From contig CAJTMB010000021.1 of assembly GCA_910577105.1 (NCBI GenBank), positions 1 to 55,653 on the forward strand: a DNA stretch of 55,653 nucleotides, read 5' to 3'. A program made the translations under genes and the position numbers. Shown one piece after another: positions 7,600-16,286 of this stretch. The notes under the pieces were generated by a model. That model saw only the letters and a list, made by a program, of their open reading frames with translations, searched no databases and was not told where the DNA came from. The DNA comes from an uncultured Lachnospiraceae bacterium (GTDB lineage Bacteria > Bacillota > Clostridia > Lachnospirales > Lachnospiraceae). Every line of letters starts with the position of its first letter. Within the stretch, counting starts at the first letter, position 1.

Positions 7600-9060
7600 A
7601 TGACAAAAATCAGGACGAGGTACGCACCAAGTCCCACAGGAAAAATGCATGTGGGAAACCTGCGTTCCGCTTTATATGAATTTTTAATAGCAAAACATGC
7701 GGATGGCGATTTTATGCTCCGCATTGAAGATACCGACCAGGAGCGTTTTGTGGAAGGCGCCACGGAGATTATCTACAGTACTTTGGAAAAAGCGGGACTT
7801 AAGCATGATGAAGGGCCGGATAAGGACGGAGGGGTTGGACCTTATGTGCAGAGTGAACGCATGAAAACAGGTATCTATCTGAAGTATGCCAAAGAACTGA
7901 TTGATAAAGGCGAGGCCTATTATTGTTTTTGTGACAAGGATAGGCTGGCTTCGCTGAAAACGGAAATTGTGGAAGGCAAGGAAATTATGATTTACGATAA
8001 GCATTGCCTTTCCCTTTCCAAGGAAGATGTGGAAAAAAATCTGGCTGCCGGACTGCCGTACGTTATCAGGCAGAACAATCCCACAGAGGGAACTACCACG
8101 TTTCACGATGAACTTTATGGGGATATTACGGTCAATAACAGTGAGTTGGACGATATGATTTTGATAAAGTCGGACGGATATCCCACATATAACTTTGCAA
8201 ATGTAGTGGATGACCATACCATGAATATCACCCATGTGGTGCGCGGCAATGAGTATCTTTCTTCTTCCCCCAAATATACAAGGCTTTACGAGGCTTTTGG
8301 GTGGCAGGTGCCGGTTTATGTCCATCTTCCCCTGATTACGGATGAAAATCACAAAAAGCTGAGTAAGAGAAGCGGCCATTCTTCCTTTGAAGACTTGATG
8401 GAACAGGGATTTCTGGCAGAGGCTGTTGTCAATTATATTGCCCTTTTGGGGTGGAGCCCTGAGGACAACAGGGAGATATTTTCTCTGGAGGAGCTTATTA
8501 AGGAGTTTGATTACCACAGAATCAGCAAGTCTCCCGCGGTATTTGACATGGTAAAACTCAGATGGATGAATGGGGAGTATTTAAAGGCAATGGATATGGA
8601 AAGCTTTTTCCCCATGGCAGAGCCGTTCCTTAAAGAGGCGCTGGGAGTCGGATTTGATTTAAAGAAAATTGCAGCTATGGTAAAGACCAGGATAGAGGTA
8701 TTTCCGGATATTGCAGGGCAGGTAGATTTCTTTAAAGAACTGCCGTCCTACGATGTGGAAATGTATACACACAAAAAAATGAAGACGGATAAAGCTTCTT
8801 CTCTTGAAGTGCTTACCGAACTGCTTCCCCTGTTGGAAGAACAGGAGGATTATTCCAATGATGCCTTGTATCAGACCCTGCTTTCCTATGTGGAGAAAAA
8901 GGGCTGCAAAAACGGTTTTGTGATGTGGCCCGTCCGCACTGCGGTATCCGGCAGACAAATGACGCCCGCAGGCGCTACCGAAATTATGGAAATTCTCGGA
9001 AAAGAGGAGTCCCTGAAACGAATCCGCATTGGGATAGAAAAGTTACAAAAAGAAAGTTGA
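7600..9060 (+). CDS. gltX: Glutamyl-tRNA synthetase
   Basis: A 486-residue class I aminoacyl-tRNA synthetase that charges tRNA-Glu (and, in bacteria lacking GlnRS, often tRNA-Gln). The HIGH-like motif is HVGN within YAPSPTGKMHVGN at residues 8-20, and the KMSKS-like loop is KLSKRSG near residues 252-258. The C-terminal anticodon-binding helices are present and length is normal. The ATG at 7600 was chosen over the frame opening at 7552 because the protein family starts at MTKIRTRYAPSP and a GGGAG site lies just upstream. The 101-base gap after the hydrogenase suggests its own promoter or read-through. Confidence 0.94.
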   Translation: MTKIRTRYAPSPTGKMHVGNLRSALYEFLIAKHADGDFMLRIEDTDQERFVEGATEIIYSTLEKAGLKHDEGPDKDGGVGPYVQSERMKTGIYLKYAKELIDKGEAYYCFCDKDRLASLKTEIVEGKEIMIYDKHCLSLSKEDVEKNLAAGLPYVIRQNNPTEGTTTFHDELYGDITVNNSELDDMILIKSDGYPTYNFANVVDDHTMNITHVVRGNEYLSSSPKYTRLYEAFGWQVPVYVHLPLITDENHKKLSKRSGHSSFEDLMEQGFLAEAVVNYIALLGWSPEDNREIFSLEELIKEFDYHRISKSPAVFDMVKLRWMNGEYLKAMDMESFFPMAEPFLKEALGVGFDLKKIAAMVKTRIEVFPDIAGQVDFFKELPSYDVEMYTHKKMKTDKASSLEVLTELLPLLEEQEDYSNDALYQTLLSYVEKKGCKNGFVMWPVRTAVSGRQMTPAGATEIMEILGKEESLKRIRIGIEKLQKES

Positions 9061-9173
9061 GCCCTTTATCTGCCGTTTTTGGTTTGTGCGCATGTATTTC
9101 CATACAGGCTGAAAGTAAAGCCGGGGATATCATGTGCACAGGTGCGGCAGGGCAAAACGAAAGGAGTGAATGT

Positions 9174-11039
9174 TTGGGAATAAATGAGGCCCAGAGCCGT
9201 GCAATTACGCATTACGGCGGCCCCTGCCTTGTCCTTGCGGGACCGGAAAGCGGGAAAACTTTCACGTTGGTAAAACGGGTAAAATATCTGATAGAAAAGC
9301 ATCATATACCACCGGGCACCATTTTGGTGATTACCTACACAAAAGCAGCGGCGTTGTCCATGCAGCGCAGGTTTATAAGGGAAATGGGCGGTAAGGTTTA
9401 TCCGGTAGTCTTTGGCACCTTTCATGCAGTCTTTTTTCAAATCTACAAGAAACAATATCCTGTCAATAGGGATTGTATCCTTAATTCTGAGGAAAAACGT
9501 TTCCTCCTTACTCCGATTTTAAGAAAACAGAATATGGAAGAGAATATGGCGGATGATGTACTGTCCTGCATCAGTCTGTATAAAAACGGTTTTCCCCCTG
9601 CGAAGCTGCCGTTTCCGGATAATATGGATTATGATATGTTCCGTTATCTTGCCGCAGAGTATGACAGGCAGGCGGCGGTAAGGGGAAAGATGGATTTTGA
9701 TGACATGCTGGTACGGTGCAGGACCTTGTTTCAGGAAAGGGCAGAAATACAAAAATACTGGCAGGGACGCTTTGGACAGATTCTGGTGGATGAATTTCAG
9801 GATTGTAACAGTGTACAATATGAGCTGGTTAAATCACTTTCCGTTTTGCATCGCAACTTATTTGTGACGGGGGATGACGACCAGGCAATTTACGGGTTCA
9901 GGGGAGCCAGTCCGGGGATAATGAGGCAGTTTGAGAGAGATTTTCCGGACGCGGAAAAGATTTTTCTGGAAGCAAATTACCGGAGCAGGGAGGGCATTGT
10001 CACGGCATCCCGCAGGGTAATTGCAGAAAATAAAGAGCGCTTCCCCAAAAATATGTTTGCTGCCGGCAGTGACAGAAGATTTTCGGATATGAGGGAGGTG
10101 TCCATCCTGCCGTTTGCAGAAAAAAACAGCCAGTTTTCATATCTTTCGGCAAGGCTTTCCCGGCTTTCCGACAGGATTCCCTATGGGGAAATGGCCGTTA
10201 TTTTCAGGACAAACAGAGAAATAGAATCCCTGCTTCCTTTTCTTGTGCAGGAAGGAATCCCTTTTTCAGTGAAAAGCCCCAAAAAAGGAAAATGTACCCA
10301 TTTTACAGTACAGGATATTGCGGCATACTTACAGCTTGCGGCGGGGAAAAGGGAAAGAAAACTGTGGCTGAGGATTCTCAACAAACCTGACAGAGGTGTC
10401 AGACGTGAACTGCTGACTAAGGAAATGGTTGATTTACAGGAAATGATTCGGGACAGTGAAAGGTATGGAAGACCGGAAGAAACAGCAGCATTAAGGCGGT
10501 TGGGCAGGCTGTTAGACAAGATAAAGGTTATGTCGCCGTATCTTGCCATCAGCATGGTGCGTTACGTCGTGGGGTATGAGGGGTGGCTGAAACAGAAGGC
10601 CCGAAACAGGATTGCAGTGTATGAGAACTGGAAAGAATATTTGGATGCGGTTCAAAAAGAAGCAGGTAAATTTGAGGATATTAAGGATTGGCTTTCTTTC
10701 ATAAAACAGGAGGAAGAGAATGCTGTCAGGATACAAGACGGACAAGATGGAGAGGGTGTGCAGCTTATGACCATGCACGCAAGCAAAGGACTTGAGTTTT
10801 CTTATGTGGGGATTCCCAATGTTAATGAGGGTATCATTCCTTACGGCATAATGCCGGATATGGCAGCGGAAGAAGAGGAACGGCGGCTTTTTTTCGTGGG
10901 AATGACCCGCGCAAAAACAGCCTTGGATATCTTGTATCTTACAGGTACAAAGGAACATCCAAGGCTGCCTTCACGGTTTTTGAATCCTATTTTAAAAGCT
11001 TACTCTGTTTCTTCTTCAACCAGTTCGTCAAATTCCTGA
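9174..11039 (+). CDS. UvrD/Rep-type superfamily 1 DNA helicase
   Basis: A 621-residue ATP-dependent 3'-5' DNA helicase. Motifs in order: Q-motif LGINEAQSRAI at the start, Walker A AGPESGKT (residues 22-29), a GTFHA motif Ic, Walker B DEFQD near 206, QAIYGFRGA motif III, and VGMTRAK motif VI near the end. The Walker A has Glu where UvrD/PcrA usually have Gly (GPGSGKT). A TTG at 9174 is the preferred start: AAAGGAG lies seven bases before it and the protein then begins directly at the Q-motif. An ATG at 9132 in frame has no ribosome site. The protein is shorter than PcrA (about 720 residues), and its last 40 bases overlap the convergent DUF1292 gene. Its repair role is not specified by context. 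Confidence 0.86.
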   Translation: MGINEAQSRAITHYGGPCLVLAGPESGKTFTLVKRVKYLIEKHHIPPGTILVITYTKAAALSMQRRFIREMGGKVYPVVFGTFHAVFFQIYKKQYPVNRDCILNSEEKRFLLTPILRKQNMEENMADDVLSCISLYKNGFPPAKLPFPDNMDYDMFRYLAAEYDRQAAVRGKMDFDDMLVRCRTLFQERAEIQKYWQGRFGQILVDEFQDCNSVQYELVKSLSVLHRNLFVTGDDDQAIYGFRGASPGIMRQFERDFPDAEKIFLEANYRSREGIVTASRRVIAENKERFPKNMFAAGSDRRFSDMREVSILPFAEKNSQFSYLSARLSRLSDRIPYGEMAVIFRTNREIESLLPFLVQEGIPFSVKSPKKGKCTHFTVQDIAAYLQLAAGKRERKLWLRILNKPDRGVRRELLTKEMVDLQEMIRDSERYGRPEETAALRRLGRLLDKIKVMSPYLAISMVRYVVGYEGWLKQKARNRIAVYENWKEYLDAVQKEAGKFEDIKDWLSFIKQEEENAVRIQDGQDGEGVQLMTMHASKGLEFSYVGIPNVNEGIIPYGIMPDMAAEEEERRLFFVGMTRAKTALDILYLTGTKEHPRLPSRFLNPILKAYSVSSSTSSSNS

Positions 11040-11323
11040 TTGTCTAAAAATTCGTCAAAAGCATCTGACACGATTTCGTACTCTTCATCATCTTCAATAT
11101 ATTGCAATTCCGGTTCCTCGTTTGGGTTGTCCTGGTTTTCCTTATATCCGTAAAACCATACTTCTCCATTCTGGTTTTCTCCGTTTTCATCCAGGGGCAG
11201 TAAAGCAATATACTCTTTCTGGTTTACTGAAAGAATGGTAATCACTGCGCAGGTAACATTGGTTCCGTCTTCCAGTTCAAGGTCTACTGTCATTTCTTCT
11301 TCGGCAAAGTTTTGTTCACTCAT
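11000..11323 (-). CDS. DUF1292 family acidic protein
   Basis: A 107-residue very acidic protein of the DUF1292 family, of unknown function, widespread in Firmicutes. The family block MTVDLELEDGTNVTCAVITI is followed by EYIALLPLDE and a WFYGYKE segment, then an Asp/Glu-rich tail. AAGGAG precedes the ATG. It starts ten bases after the chemoreceptor stop on the same strand and is probably co-transcribed with it; its 3' end overlaps the helicase gene from the other strand by 40 bases. Confidence 0.82.
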   Translation of the reverse strand: MSEQNFAEEEMTVDLELEDGTNVTCAVITILSVNQKEYIALLPLDENGENQNGEVWFYGYKENQDNPNEEPELQYIEDDEEYEIVSDAFDEFLDNQEFDELVEEETE

Positions 11324-11333
11324 TTTTTTCTCC

Positions 11334-13418
11334 TTATTCTTCGTGCTTTTTTATTTGAAATTGTGTCATTTCCTGTGCAATTTCTCCGGAAACAAGGGAT
11401 AAATTATCTATCCGTTCGGAGACATGGTGTATTCCCATTAATTGAGATTCGATGTCCTCACCCATTTTATCTGCCAGGGAAGCCGTATTTTCGGATATTT
11501 CACGGATTCTGTCAGCGGCATGAACCATAGAGCGGTCCAGCTTGTGCATTTCGTTCACCAGTTCTTCGATATTTCTGACGGATGAACTGGTTTGTTCGGC
11601 AAGTGTACGGAAACCGATAATGGTATTCTGGACTTCGTCTACCAGAAGGGTCTGGCTGCTGATATCCGCCTGTATGCTTTCCATATTGGAAACCGTGCAT
11701 TCGACATCCTGACAAAGGGCGTCAATAATGGATTCTATATCCGCGGTTGCAGCAGTGGAATCAGCAGCAAGTTTACCGATGGATTCTGCCACAACGGCAA
11801 AGCCTTTTCCCTGTTCCCCGGCACGGGCAGCCTCTATGGAGGCATTTAATGCCAGAAGTTCCGTCTGTGAAGAAATATTATTTATGGTATCAATAATATT
11901 GGATATTTTCTGTGACTGCTCTTCCAGGGTTTTTATTTTACGGTAAGATTCTTCTATCAATGTTTCCGTTTTACCATTTTGTTCTTTTAACGCACCGGCG
12001 CTTTCCTGTCCGCTTTGGCTGGAAATAATGGTATTGTGCGCATTTTCAAGCAGCAGGGAACATTTTTCCTTTAACTGCTGGAATTTTACTTCCAATTCCC
12101 CGGCACGTTTCACAACATGGGCGACGTCATTGTTTTGCGCCTCTGTACCTTTGGAAATCTCCACTGCCGCGTGATGGATGGAGTCCACATTGGTTTCAAT
12201 ATCCTTCAAACGTCCGGAACTTTGTATGACATCGGATGAAAAAGCGGTCATTTTGGTGAGAATGCCGGAAATTTTATAAATCATCTTATTGAAACTTCCT
12301 GACAGGCTGCCGATTTCATTTTGCAGGCTTTCATCTGCCTTGTTGGTAAAGTTGCCGTCAGAGGCATCTTTTACAAAGGCTGTCAGTGCAACAATGGGTT
12401 TTGTCAGTTTTCCGGCAAGCACTGTAATAATGGGAATTACTGCTAAAATGGCGGCAAATGCCACGATAACCGAAAGGATAATGACCTTGTATACCATAGC
12501 CATGGCGGATGATTTTTCCTGAAGCGTGATAATGGACCAGGAATCGGAATTGCCTTTTAACGGAATGGGAGTGTAGCTGGCATAGTAAGTTTTTCCTTCG
12601 TAGCTGACCGTATTGCTGCCGGAATTGCCTGCCATAACTTCTGCAACCATGCCTTTAAAATCATCGGAAACGGCAAGTGGCTGCTCGACGGTCAGGATAT
12701 TACCGTCCGCATCCGTAACTGGATTGCCATCAGCATCTTTGTCGGAAACGGTTTTTGTCAGGTCTTTATAATTGTAGAGGTTTTCAATCTGCGCGCTGTC
12801 GGGATGTGCAACCACAATGCCTTCCCCGTCTATGACAAAGCTGATTTTCCCCTTCTGGGAATCAGAAAATTCTTCCACGATTCCCTGCAAATAGTCCAGC
12901 CGGATATCAACGGCAAAGATACCGATTAAACTGCTTCCCTTATACATGGGAAAAAAGATGGAAGCGCAGGGCATTCCCGTATTGACGGAGTAATATGATT
13001 TGGAAATAAAAGGCTGCTGTTCTTCCATGGTCTGTATAAACCACCATCTGGTGGAGCGGTCCGCCAGGCTGCCGGAGGAACGTCCGGTCTGCATACCGTC
13101 CGTGCCCTGGATATACAAAAGTTCCAGATAAGGGTTTCTTGCAACACAGTCCTCCAGAATCGGGGTCTGGGTGGCAGTATCCATGGTCAGGATGCTGGGA
13201 TTAACGGACAATTCTTCCGTAATGCCATATGCGCCGTCCATAAATGCGGCAATTTCCCCCGACATCAGATTACTTTTCTCAATGTTGCTGGCATCAATAT
13301 AGTTTGCATAAGAATTTGTAAACACGGCAACAATCACGGTAGTCAGAATGACAGCCAATAATGCGGCAATTGCAATCATGGGAAACAATAATTGTTTCAG
13401 TATACTTTTTGCTTTCAT
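11334..13418 (-). CDS. Methyl-accepting chemotaxis protein, dCache sensor
   Basis: A 694-residue membrane chemoreceptor. One membrane helix near residues 10-32 and a second near 300-325 bracket a large periplasmic-side sensor of the dCache type, with RSTRWWFIQTMEEQQPFIS and SIFFPMYKGSSLIGIFAVDI typical of amino-acid-sensing Cache domains. A HAMP linker follows, then the signalling domain whose hairpin tip reads EAARAGEQGKGFAVVAESI. The ATG at 13418 has AAGGAGG four bases before it, which decides the start. No C-terminal CheR tether is seen. It supports motility together with CheX and CheY at 16.8-18.1 kb. The ligand is not predictable beyond a small molecule. Confidence 0.93.
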   Translation of the reverse strand: MKAKSILKQLLFPMIAIAALLAVILTTVIVAVFTNSYANYIDASNIEKSNLMSGEIAAFMDGAYGITEELSVNPSILTMDTATQTPILEDCVARNPYLELLYIQGTDGMQTGRSSGSLADRSTRWWFIQTMEEQQPFISKSYYSVNTGMPCASIFFPMYKGSSLIGIFAVDIRLDYLQGIVEEFSDSQKGKISFVIDGEGIVVAHPDSAQIENLYNYKDLTKTVSDKDADGNPVTDADGNILTVEQPLAVSDDFKGMVAEVMAGNSGSNTVSYEGKTYYASYTPIPLKGNSDSWSIITLQEKSSAMAMVYKVIILSVIVAFAAILAVIPIITVLAGKLTKPIVALTAFVKDASDGNFTNKADESLQNEIGSLSGSFNKMIYKISGILTKMTAFSSDVIQSSGRLKDIETNVDSIHHAAVEISKGTEAQNNDVAHVVKRAGELEVKFQQLKEKCSLLLENAHNTIISSQSGQESAGALKEQNGKTETLIEESYRKIKTLEEQSQKISNIIDTINNISSQTELLALNASIEAARAGEQGKGFAVVAESIGKLAADSTAATADIESIIDALCQDVECTVSNMESIQADISSQTLLVDEVQNTIIGFRTLAEQTSSSVRNIEELVNEMHKLDRSMVHAADRIREISENTASLADKMGEDIESQLMGIHHVSERIDNLSLVSGEIAQEMTQFQIKKHEE

Positions 13419-13468
13419 AAAGCCTCCTTGGTAGAATATGATATTGTTCACATATTCTCTTACATTTT

Positions 13469-13496
13469 AGTATAATGGGTCACAAAATACAATCAA
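13469..13496 (-). promoter_or_regulatory. Possible promoter of the chemoreceptor gene
   Basis: On the minus strand TTGATT (13491-13496) and TATACT (13469-13474) are spaced by 16 bases, 50 bases upstream of the ATG. No sigma-28 type GCCGATAA box is seen here, so this chemoreceptor seems not to share the flagellar promoter type found at 19235. Confidence 0.4.
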
Positions 13497-13528
13497 ATTT
13501 TTGTCCGGTTTCCAAATAAGTTTTAAAT

Positions 13529-13709
13529 TTCCGCATTTTGCATGGCGGCGTCCCGGGCAGGCATTTGTTCCAACAGGACGCGCTTTCGCTCGGGTAAAAA
13601 CGCAGCGGCACATAAGAGGTTGCAAGACAACCTCTAAGGGTCGGCGTTTTTACACGGTCCTTTATGGAATCAAATGCCTGCCCGGGACGCCGCCATGCAA
13701 AATGCGGAA
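13529..13709. repeat. 181-bp hairpin element, copy 1
   Basis: Two 39-base arms (13529-13567 and 13671-13709) are perfect reverse complements and enclose a 103-base core. The core has its own nested pairs: TTCCA/TGGAA, AGGAC/GTCCT, a GCG/CGC side hairpin, TAAAAACGC/GCGTTTTTA, and AGAGGTTG/CAACCTCT at the tip. A second copy lies at 34463-34643 in the same orientation, with a core about 90% identical. Both strands are free of stop codons across it, but no protein family is evident. It may be a structured RNA, a small non-autonomous mobile element, or a DNA hairpin; no target-site duplication is apparent. It occupies most of the 421-base gap between the chemoreceptor and the GlgX-like gene. Confidence 0.9.
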
Positions 13710-13766
13710 GTTCCAGCCCCCACAGCAACAATTTCAATTTATTTCTTTATTTCTTTTATGGAAATA

Positions 13767-13775
13767 TGATATAAT
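13767..13775 (+). promoter_or_regulatory. Extended -10 promoter before the GlgX-like gene
   Basis: TGATATAAT, an extended -10 (TGnTATAAT), ends 64 bases before the ATG at 13840, just after hairpin element copy 1. No good -35 box is visible at 17 bases upstream, as expected for extended -10 promoters. Confidence 0.5.
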
Positions 13776-13839
13776 AATTTATATATACTGCCCAGACACA
13801 GGACATGTACAAGCAGAAAGAAAGGACAGGCTATTATAT

Positions 13840-15702
13840 ATGATAATTTCAAAAGGAACGCCATATCCGCTGGGGGGAAGATGTGACAGGCAGGGGGCGA
13901 ATTTTTCATTTGTCAGTCCTTTGCCGGACTGCGGAGTGGTTTTGTTTTCAAAAGAATTAAAAGAATGGAAGAGAATTCCGTTTGCGGAAGAATACAGGGT
14001 AGGGGATATTCATTGTATGCATATAAGCGGCATATCGTTTTCCGGTATGGCGTATTGTTTTTATGAAGAGGAAAGACTGGTGACCGATAACAGGGGAACC
14101 GCTTTTTTGGGCAGGTATGTTTACGGGGAAAAAAGGAGCCCGGAAGAACAGGTACGCCCGGCGCTCTTACAGACGGATGATTATGACTGGGAAGGAGACA
14201 GACCGCCCGGTATACCATATTCGGAAAGCGTCTGCTATTGTATGCATGTAAGGGGATTTACCAGACATGCATCTTCCAAAGTATCATCAAGGGGGACTTT
14301 CCGCGGACTTGTTGAAAAAATTCCTTATCTGAAAGAACTCGGCATAACGACGCTGGAGATACAGCCTGCTTATGAGTTTTCGGAAATAGAGATGAAAAAA
14401 AACCTCGAAAGTCCTTTTGCCGAAAACGGAAGTGAGGGCTGTGAGAAGTTGAATTATTGGGGGTATACGGAAGGTTGTTATTACAGCCCCAAAAACAGCT
14501 ATGCCGGTTTCAAGGATGCTGTGACGGAGTTTAAGGATATGGTAAAAGCGCTGCATCGGAATAATATGGAAATCATTATGCAGTTTTATTTTACCGAATC
14601 GGTGAAGACACGGGAGATTCCTGAAATCCTGCGTTACTGGATTATGACATATCATGTGGATGGTTTTCACTTAAAGGGAAAAGGCATAGATACGAGGATG
14701 CTTGCCGAGGACTTTGCATTGGCAGGGACAAAGCTGTGGTATTATAGTTTCCCGGAAGCAAAGCAGGAAAATTGGCAGGATGATTCCCGCAGGCGTTTTC
14801 TGGCATCCTACAGGGACGATTACCGGTATGATATGCGCCGTTTTCTAAAGGGGGATGAGGGAATGCTGCCGGCGCTTATGTTCCACTTGCGGAACAATCC
14901 CGGCTTTTGCGGGCAGATTAACTATCTTTCCAACTATGACGGCTTTACATTAATGGATATGGTTTCTTATGAAAGGAAACACAATGAAGCGAACGGTGAA
15001 GACAATAAGGATGGCAGCGATTACAACGCCAGCTGGAACTGTGGGCAGGAAGGTCCAAGCAGGAGAAAGGCCGTTGTTTCCCTTAGGAAAAAACAAATAA
15101 AAAATGCGCTGATGCTGCTATTTTTATCACAGGGAACCCCTCTTTTATATATGGGGGATGAATTTGGGAATTCACAGGAGGGAAACAACAATCCCTATTG
15201 TCAGGACAATAAAATAACCTGGTTAAACTGGAAAAATCTGGAAACTGGAAAGGAAATTTACGAATTTACAAAGGCATTGATTGCAATCAGGAAGATGCAT
15301 CCCGTTTTAAGGCAGGAGAAAGAACTCCGCCTTATAGATTACGGTGCATGCGGATATCCCGATGCCTCCTATCACGGGGAATCACCGTGGAAACCGGATA
15401 CTTCCAATTACAGCAGACAGCTTGGTGTCATGTATTGCGGAAAGTATGCATACCGGGAGAGAAACAGGCCGGACGATTTCTTTTACGTTGCATATAATAT
15501 GCATTGGGAATCACACAGGTTTGCCCTGCCAAGACTGCCAAAGGACATGAGGTGGGAACTCTGCATCACGACGGATAAAGATACTGAGAAAGAACCGGCA
15601 GACTGGGAAGGGACGGAAGTGGATTTGCCGGGCAGGTGTATCTGTCTGTTCCAAAGTGTAAAGGAAACCGCTTCCAAAGAGAGGAAGATGCATGACGTAT
15701 GA
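13840..15702 (+). CDS. GlgX/isoamylase-like GH13 protein, degenerate active site
   Basis: A 620-residue protein with the architecture of glycogen debranching enzyme (CBM48-like N-terminus, GH13_11 barrel, C-terminal beta domain). Family-specific stretches are clear, such as NYDGFTLMDMVSYERKHNEA and the later FLSQGTPLLYMGDEFGNSQ. The catalytic regions are badly altered: region I reads EIIMQFYFTES instead of DVVYNH; region II reads VDGFHLKGK where VDGFRFD would carry the nucleophile, so Asp is Lys; region III reads KLWYYSFPEA with no acid Glu in place; region IV has SNYDGF for TAHDGF. It is therefore probably not a hydrolase and may bind glycogen or regulate other enzymes. The ATG at 13840 was chosen because upstream sequence in frame is the hairpin element; the ribosome site is weak. 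DUF5662 overlaps its stop. Confidence 0.85.
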   Translation: MIISKGTPYPLGGRCDRQGANFSFVSPLPDCGVVLFSKELKEWKRIPFAEEYRVGDIHCMHISGISFSGMAYCFYEEERLVTDNRGTAFLGRYVYGEKRSPEEQVRPALLQTDDYDWEGDRPPGIPYSESVCYCMHVRGFTRHASSKVSSRGTFRGLVEKIPYLKELGITTLEIQPAYEFSEIEMKKNLESPFAENGSEGCEKLNYWGYTEGCYYSPKNSYAGFKDAVTEFKDMVKALHRNNMEIIMQFYFTESVKTREIPEILRYWIMTYHVDGFHLKGKGIDTRMLAEDFALAGTKLWYYSFPEAKQENWQDDSRRRFLASYRDDYRYDMRRFLKGDEGMLPALMFHLRNNPGFCGQINYLSNYDGFTLMDMVSYERKHNEANGEDNKDGSDYNASWNCGQEGPSRRKAVVSLRKKQIKNALMLLFLSQGTPLLYMGDEFGNSQEGNNNPYCQDNKITWLNWKNLETGKEIYEFTKALIAIRKMHPVLRQEKELRLIDYGACGYPDASYHGESPWKPDTSNYSRQLGVMYCGKYAYRERNRPDDFFYVAYNMHWESHRFALPRLPKDMRWELCITTDKDTEKEPADWEGTEVDLPGRCICLFQSVKETASKERKMHDV

Positions 15703-16262
15703 ATGTTTTGAAACATTTCAAAACCATAACCTATCATAAATGGCTGGTCTGCAAGGGTTGTTTTTCGGTGGGATTGTACCGCCAGGGATTACTGCATGAC
15801 CTTTCCAAATACAGTCCTGCGGAATTTTGGACGGGGGTAAAGTTTTATCAGGGAAACAGAAGCCCAAACAATGCAGAAAGGGAGGCAGTGGGATATTCTT
15901 CTGCATGGCTGCATCATAAAGGACGAAATAAGCATCATTACGAATACTGGATAGATTATTCCCTGCAGGGAGGACCCGGCGGCATGGCGCCTGCGCCCAT
16001 GCCCAGGAGATATATTGCGGAAATGCTGATGGACAGGATAGCCGCCTGCAAGGTATATCAGGGAAAAACATACAATGACGGTTCCCCGTTACGGTATTAC
16101 GAGAACAGGAAGGAGCCTGCGCCCATGCATGAGTTTACAAAGAAAAATCTGGAGCTGCTTCTGCATATGCTGGACGAAAAGGGGGAAAAGGAAACTTTCC
16201 GTTATATAAAAACAAAATTCTTACAGTCACGTTTCACGGGAGAGGGGAATAAGATAAAGTAA
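15699..16262 (+). CDS. DUF5662 family protein
   Basis: A 187-residue protein of the DUF5662 family, function unknown. It holds the conserved blocks GLLHDLSKYSPAEFW (about residues 30-44) and AWLHHKGRNKHHYEYW (about 68-83), whose His and Asp residues resemble an HD-like metal site. The ATG overlaps the stop of the GlgX-like gene as ATGA, so the two are probably translated together, although no functional link is known. The C-terminus is helical. Confidence 0.82.
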   Translation: MNVLKHFKTITYHKWLVCKGCFSVGLYRQGLLHDLSKYSPAEFWTGVKFYQGNRSPNNAEREAVGYSSAWLHHKGRNKHHYEYWIDYSLQGGPGGMAPAPMPRRYIAEMLMDRIAACKVYQGKTYNDGSPLRYYENRKEPAPMHEFTKKNLELLLHMLDEKGEKETFRYIKTKFLQSRFTGEGNKIK

Positions 16263-16286
16263 ACAACTTAGAAACGAGAAAATAAT

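Noticed and set aside
13501..13839. N-terminal extension of the GlgX-like protein through the hairpin element
   Set aside because: The extra 113 codons are the repeat element, which is open in several frames on both strands; a promoter and the family start lie after it.
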